Below, piece by piece: positions 6,489 to 8,327 of a DNA stretch of 8,327 nt. The notes under the pieces are model-generated. The model saw nothing but the letters and a program-made list of their open reading frames with translations. It ran no database searches and was not told where the DNA came from. The position numbers were made by a program, and so were the translations under genes. The stretch comes from Oscillospiraceae bacterium (lineage in GTDB: Bacteria > Bacillota_A > Clostridia > Oscillospirales > Oscillospiraceae): NCBI GenBank assembly GCA_017470325.1, contig JAFUES010000055.1:1-8327 (forward strand), read 5' to 3'. Each line of letters opens with the position of its first letter. Positions within the stretch are counted from its first letter, which is position 1.

Positions 6489-6863
6489 GCGGTTTTTTGC
6501 TGAAATTGCCAATTTATTTATTCTTTTTTTGCATCCACCCATGACACGGGCGCAAAAATCCAGTTCCGCGGTAAACAGACGCAGCAGCAGCGGGCTCAGG
6601 GTGTGCATATACAGGAGGAAGCCCAGCAGCATCCCGGTCAGGTCCCAAAGGCCCAGGCGGCCGTTTCCTGCGCTCATGGCATAGAAAAAGGCGCCGGTCC
6701 CGGCCAGCAGGCAAAACAGAAGATCCAGCAGCGCCCCCACCGCGAGGCTTGTCCTGTGCCGGGGCGGGCGCAGCAGATCGTAGAGCAGGCCCACCGCCGC
6801 CCCCAGCAGCAGAGAAACCAGCAGTGCTATAAGCTGTTCGTAAAGCCCGGTCTCCATGCTCAT
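6468..6863 (-). CDS. yabQ: Spore cortex biosynthesis membrane protein YabQ
   Basis: 131 aa. The family pattern is visible: an N-terminal helix (about 9-28) ending in GLLYDLLRPPR, then GALLDLLFCLLAGTGAFF (43-60), then LGFLLYMHTLSPLLLRL (80-96), which amounts to about four membrane segments. The C-terminus is basic and cytoplasmic-looking (CKKRINKLAISAKNRF). YabQ is made in the mother cell and is needed for cortex formation in Bacillus; the place here, after yabP, agrees. The ATG at 6863 overlaps the yabP stop as ATGA, suggesting translational coupling; the ATG at 6857 is an alternative with a slightly better upstream GGA. A GTG at 6881 lies inside yabP and is not preferred. Confidence 0.88.
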   Translation of the reverse strand: MSMETGLYEQLIALLVSLLLGAAVGLLYDLLRPPRHRTSLAVGALLDLLFCLLAGTGAFFYAMSAGNGRLGLWDLTGMLLGFLLYMHTLSPLLLRLFTAELDFCARVMGGCKKRINKLAISAKNRFQNMRE

Positions 6864-7144
6864 CCAAACAGCCGCGTCCACAGGGATCCGGAGGCAGCCG
6901 GTTCATCGTAATTGAGCTCCTGGATGTGTCCCTGCAGCTCCAGCTGACCCGCGTCCAGGTCGATCTTTTCGATGTGCAGCTCCTGCCCGCGGATGCACAG
7001 ATCCCCCTGTCCGGTGCTGAGCACCACCATGTTCTCGTCGAAGCCAGACACATCGTCCACCCCGGTGATGCTCAGCTTTGTTCTACCCTCCAGCCGGAGA
7101 CTGTGAAAGCGCTCGGGCGTGCGCGGCAATTCCTCATATGGCAT
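6860..7144 (-). CDS. yabP: Sporulation protein YabP
   Basis: 94 aa, the expected length (about 95-100). The family core KLSITGVDDVSGFDENMV (23-40) is present, followed by the beta-strand series VLSTGQGDLCIRGQELHIEK and the GHIQELNYDE strand. YabP is a mother-cell sporulation protein in Bacillus and is related to YqfC. The ATG at 7144 has a strong site (GGGGGTGAG) 3 nt upstream, which pairs with the GGTGA part of the anti-Shine-Dalgarno complement. It is first in the minus-strand run that continues through yabQ, divIC, yabR and the CoA-transferase, and its stop overlaps the yabQ start. Confidence 0.9.
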   Translation of the reverse strand: MPYEELPRTPERFHSLRLEGRTKLSITGVDDVSGFDENMVVLSTGQGDLCIRGQELHIEKIDLDAGQLELQGHIQELNYDEPAASGSLWTRLFG

Positions 7145-7152
7145 GTTCTCAC

Positions 7153-7182
7153 CCCCTGCCGCAACTATATGCGGCGGTGGGG
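7153..7182 (-). repeat. Imperfect hairpin spanning the yabP -10 region and ribosome binding site
   Basis: GCCGCA (7158-7163) pairs with TGCGGC (7170-7175) around a 6-nt loop. After a small internal bulge, CCCC (7153-7156) pairs with GGGG (7179-7182). The lower stem takes up most of the yabP G-run. RNA reading through from the upstream unit would fold this hairpin and hide the site; RNA from the proposed yabP promoter would begin inside it and could not. Confidence 0.4.
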
Positions 7183-7192
7183 CAAAATAGAA
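7164..7192 (-). promoter_or_regulatory. Candidate sigma-E promoter for yabP
   Basis: On the minus strand CATATAGT (7171-7164) fits the sigma-E -10 pattern CATAnnnT. TTCTATT (7192-7186), 14 nt upstream, keeps the TATT end of the sigma-E -35 pattern. The site lies 20 nt before the yabP ATG and just after the terminator of the preceding unit. The yabP operon is sigma-E dependent in Bacillus. The -35 is imperfect, so this is a reasoned candidate. Confidence 0.45.
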
Positions 7193-7220
7193 AACAGGAC
7201 GGCGTAAACCGTCCTGTTTT
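7191..7220 (-). terminator. Intrinsic terminator after the ACS-like gene
   Basis: Perfect 12-bp stem AAAACAGGACGG / CCGTCCTGTTTT with a 6-nt loop, 23 nt past the TGA stop at 7244. On the minus strand the stem ends in TTTT followed by CTATTTTG, a good U-rich tail. It separates the activator/ACS-like unit from yabP. Confidence 0.85.
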
Positions 7221-7243
7221 CCTGTTTGTCGCTTTGCGCTGTT

Positions 7244-7984
7244 TCAGTGGGAATGGCCCTTCTCGACGCCCTTTGCGCCCACGCCAAAGTGCAGTTCTTT
7301 CATGCCCTCCACTTCGTCGCAGATATCCTTCAGGGAGCACACCGAGCAATCGGTGGGCAAACCCTCCAGGATGTGGGTCAGGGTATTGGTCACATCATTG
7401 GCCTTCTTGGCGATGCCCTTCATCTGCTCATAATCAAAGCCCGGGGCCGTGACAAAGATCACGGTGGCATTGAGGACGTTCACGTCCTTCTTATAGGCCT
7501 TGATGTAGCTGTTGCCGATGGCCTGGAAGCTGATGCCCTTCTTGAGCGCCTTTTTGCTCACGCGCACCTGCTCCCGGTAGGACTCCGGTGACATGCGGAC
7601 CATGTAGCCCTCGGGATATACATGGTACTTGGCAAATTCGATGTCCTTCAGCGTCCGGTAGACCATCTCATCGTCGTCATCCAGCACGCCCACGCGGAGC
7701 AGGACGATACGGGCAAAATCCACATCGCCTTTGATGTCCTTCAGATCCGGTCCATAGAGCATGACCTGATCCTTGTTCACCAATTCCCCGCTGGAGGTGA
7801 AGAGCACATAGTTTGCCGAGCCCTTGCCGGAGGCGCCCAGCTCATAAGCCGCATCCTTCTGCAGGACCAACTCGCTGGAGCCGATATCGGTCCAGCAACG
7901 GCTGGGATCGTAATCCCAGACCTTTGCCGTACCTTTTTCCAACAGTGCTTTGCTGTCTTTGATAAGAGAGTTATAGAGTTCCAT
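7244..7984 (-). CDS. Stand-alone acetyl-CoA synthase middle-domain-like protein (AcsB/CdhC-related)
   Basis: 246 aa against about 730 for full bacterial acetyl-CoA synthase. Residues 73-180 follow the ACS middle domain from memory: VMLYGPDLKDI (74-84, ACS ILVVGKDLKDI), the YPEGYM block near 123-128 (ACS YGEGLW), and RVSKKALKKGISFQAIG (141-157, ACS RVSKDAVAKGFRFKNYG), then the strand NATVIFVT (172-179). A cysteine cluster follows, C213-x2-C216-x5-C222. ACS also begins its A-cluster with CxxC, but the later cysteines and the CGCF motif have no counterpart here. C30 is the only other Cys. It ends in a His-containing tail (EKGHSH). Acetyl-CoA synthesis is therefore unlikely; an Fe-S or metal-binding partner of the upstream activator is an inference. 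Databases probably label it carbon monoxide dehydrogenase. The ATG follows the 52-aa gene by 3 nt with no clear ribosome binding site, suggesting reinitiation. Confidence 0.75.
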   Translation of the reverse strand: MELYNSLIKDSKALLEKGTAKVWDYDPSRCWTDIGSSELVLQKDAAYELGASGKGSANYVLFTSSGELVNKDQVMLYGPDLKDIKGDVDFARIVLLRVGVLDDDDEMVYRTLKDIEFAKYHVYPEGYMVRMSPESYREQVRVSKKALKKGISFQAIGNSYIKAYKKDVNVLNATVIFVTAPGFDYEQMKGIAKKANDVTNTLTHILEGLPTDCSVCSLKDICDEVEGMKELHFGVGAKGVEKGHSH

Positions 7985-7987
7985 ACT

Positions 7988-8146
7988 TTAGAAATTCAAG
8001 TTCACTTTCTTGCGGTCAAACATGGCATTGACCTGCTTGTACGCCCAGCCCAAGACTTTCTGATCCAGGTTCCAGAAATACACCACAAACAGGACGCCGA
8101 CCACAGTCAGGAGAATCGTGCAGAGTTTTTTCAAAAACTTAGCCAT
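7988..8146 (-). CDS. 52-aa single-pass membrane peptide, function unknown
   Basis: A short gene that is easily overlooked. It begins MAKFLKKLCT, has a hydrophobic helix at about 9-25 (CTILLTVVGVLFVVYFW), and ends in a basic amphipathic tail (DQKVLGWAYKQVNAMFDRKK), so the tail probably faces the cytoplasm or lies on the membrane. AAAGGAG (8163-8157) sits 10 nt before the ATG, a normal though slightly long spacing. It starts 40 nt after the activator stop and ends 3 nt before the ACS-like start, which ties all three into one transcript. One Cys (C9) at the membrane edge is the only possible ligand. It may anchor the ACS-like protein; no family is recognised. Confidence 0.7.
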   Translation of the reverse strand: MAKFLKKLCTILLTVVGVLFVVYFWNLDQKVLGWAYKQVNAMFDRKKVNLNF

Positions 8147-8186
8147 TCTTCAATAGCTCCTTTCTGATTTGGAGGTTGTAGTCTTC

Positions 8187-8327
8187 TTACTTCTTGGCCA
8201 GGCCCTTCTGGCGGGCATACTCGGCAGCGCCCAGAGCGCCCATCAGCTGCGGGTCGGTCTTCAGGTCCACGACCTTCAGCTTCAGCACGTGCTCAATGGC
8301 TTCCTTCAGTCCGTCGTTCTTCGCGCA
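8187..8327 (-). CDS. 2-hydroxyacyl-CoA dehydratase activator (BadF/BadG/HgdC ATPase family), C-terminal fragment
   Basis: The last 46 codons of a gene that continues beyond the right edge. The fragment begins CAKNDGLKEAIEHVL and contains DPQLMGALGAAEYARQKG before the TAA at 8189-8187. AKNxGLxxAIE followed by PxxxGALGAA is the classic C-terminal ATP-binding lobe of ASKHA-fold activators such as HgdC, which use ATP hydrolysis to drive a low-potential electron from their [4Fe-4S] cluster into a dehydratase. The Cys at the fragment start replaces the Gly/Val more usual before A-(K/R)-N. The N-terminal cluster cysteines are outside the window, so the partner enzyme cannot be read here. Related reductive activators (for example RACo, or double-cubane protein activators) are alternatives. 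Confidence 0.8.
   Translation of the reverse strand, partial: CAKNDGLKEAIEHVLKLKVVDLKTDPQLMGALGAAEYARQKGLAKK

Noticed and set aside
7244..7984. Calling the gene carbon monoxide dehydrogenase or full acetyl-CoA synthase
   Set aside because: The protein is a third of the ACS length, lacks the nickel-site CGCF motif and later A-cluster cysteines, and has none of the CooS cluster motifs. Only the middle ACS domain is supported.
7622..8167. 181-codon plus-strand frame over the ACS-like and 52-aa genes
   Set aside because: Antisense to two genes with supported starts; no recognisable domain.

Overview
The window is about 58% G+C and reads like the chromosome of a spore-forming anaerobic member of the Clostridia, most likely an Oscillospiraceae/Ruminococcaceae-type gut bacterium. 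The evidence is a sporulation/division run in Bacillus order (yabP-yabQ-divIC-yabR), a family I CoA-transferase of fermentative metabolism, a 2-hydroxyacyl-CoA dehydratase-type activator, and a clostridial zinc-ribbon membrane protein with repeats. The genus is inferred from gene content only.

Layout from left to right. Positions 1-128 are AT-rich. They hold the first 18 codons of a probable IS3-type transposase OrfA leaving the window on the minus strand, preceded by a near-perfect 15-bp palindrome. Next is a minus-strand pair: rpiB (1448-1876), then a membrane-anchored putative glycoside hydrolase (211-1404) that starts at TTG and ends at a hairpin terminator. rpiB is divergent from a plus-strand pair, a 74-aa two-helix membrane protein (2031-2255) and a 664-aa zinc-ribbon/TM/repeat protein (2268-4262). 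Both directions have a good sigma-A promoter with an extended -10 in the 154-bp gap. The plus-strand pair meets a minus-strand operon tail-to-tail at a 14-bp-stem terminator (4282-4317).

That minus-strand operon runs from 7144 down to 4333: yabP, yabQ, divIC, yabR and a CoA-transferase. A sigma-E-like promoter lies before yabP, and a weaker sigma-A-like promoter at the end of yabQ could supply divIC, yabR and the CoA-transferase during growth.

The right edge holds a third minus-strand unit whose promoter lies outside the window: the C-terminal 46 residues of a BadF/HgdC-type ATPase activator, an easily missed 52-aa single-helix membrane peptide, and a 246-aa protein that resembles only the middle domain of acetyl-CoA synthase (AcsB/CdhC) and lacks most of the A-cluster ligands. 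It ends at a clear 12-bp-stem terminator (7191-7220). This activator / membrane peptide / stand-alone ACS-like domain cassette is the most interesting part of the window. It suggests an ATP-activated metalloprotein system that is not the ordinary Wood-Ljungdahl enzyme.
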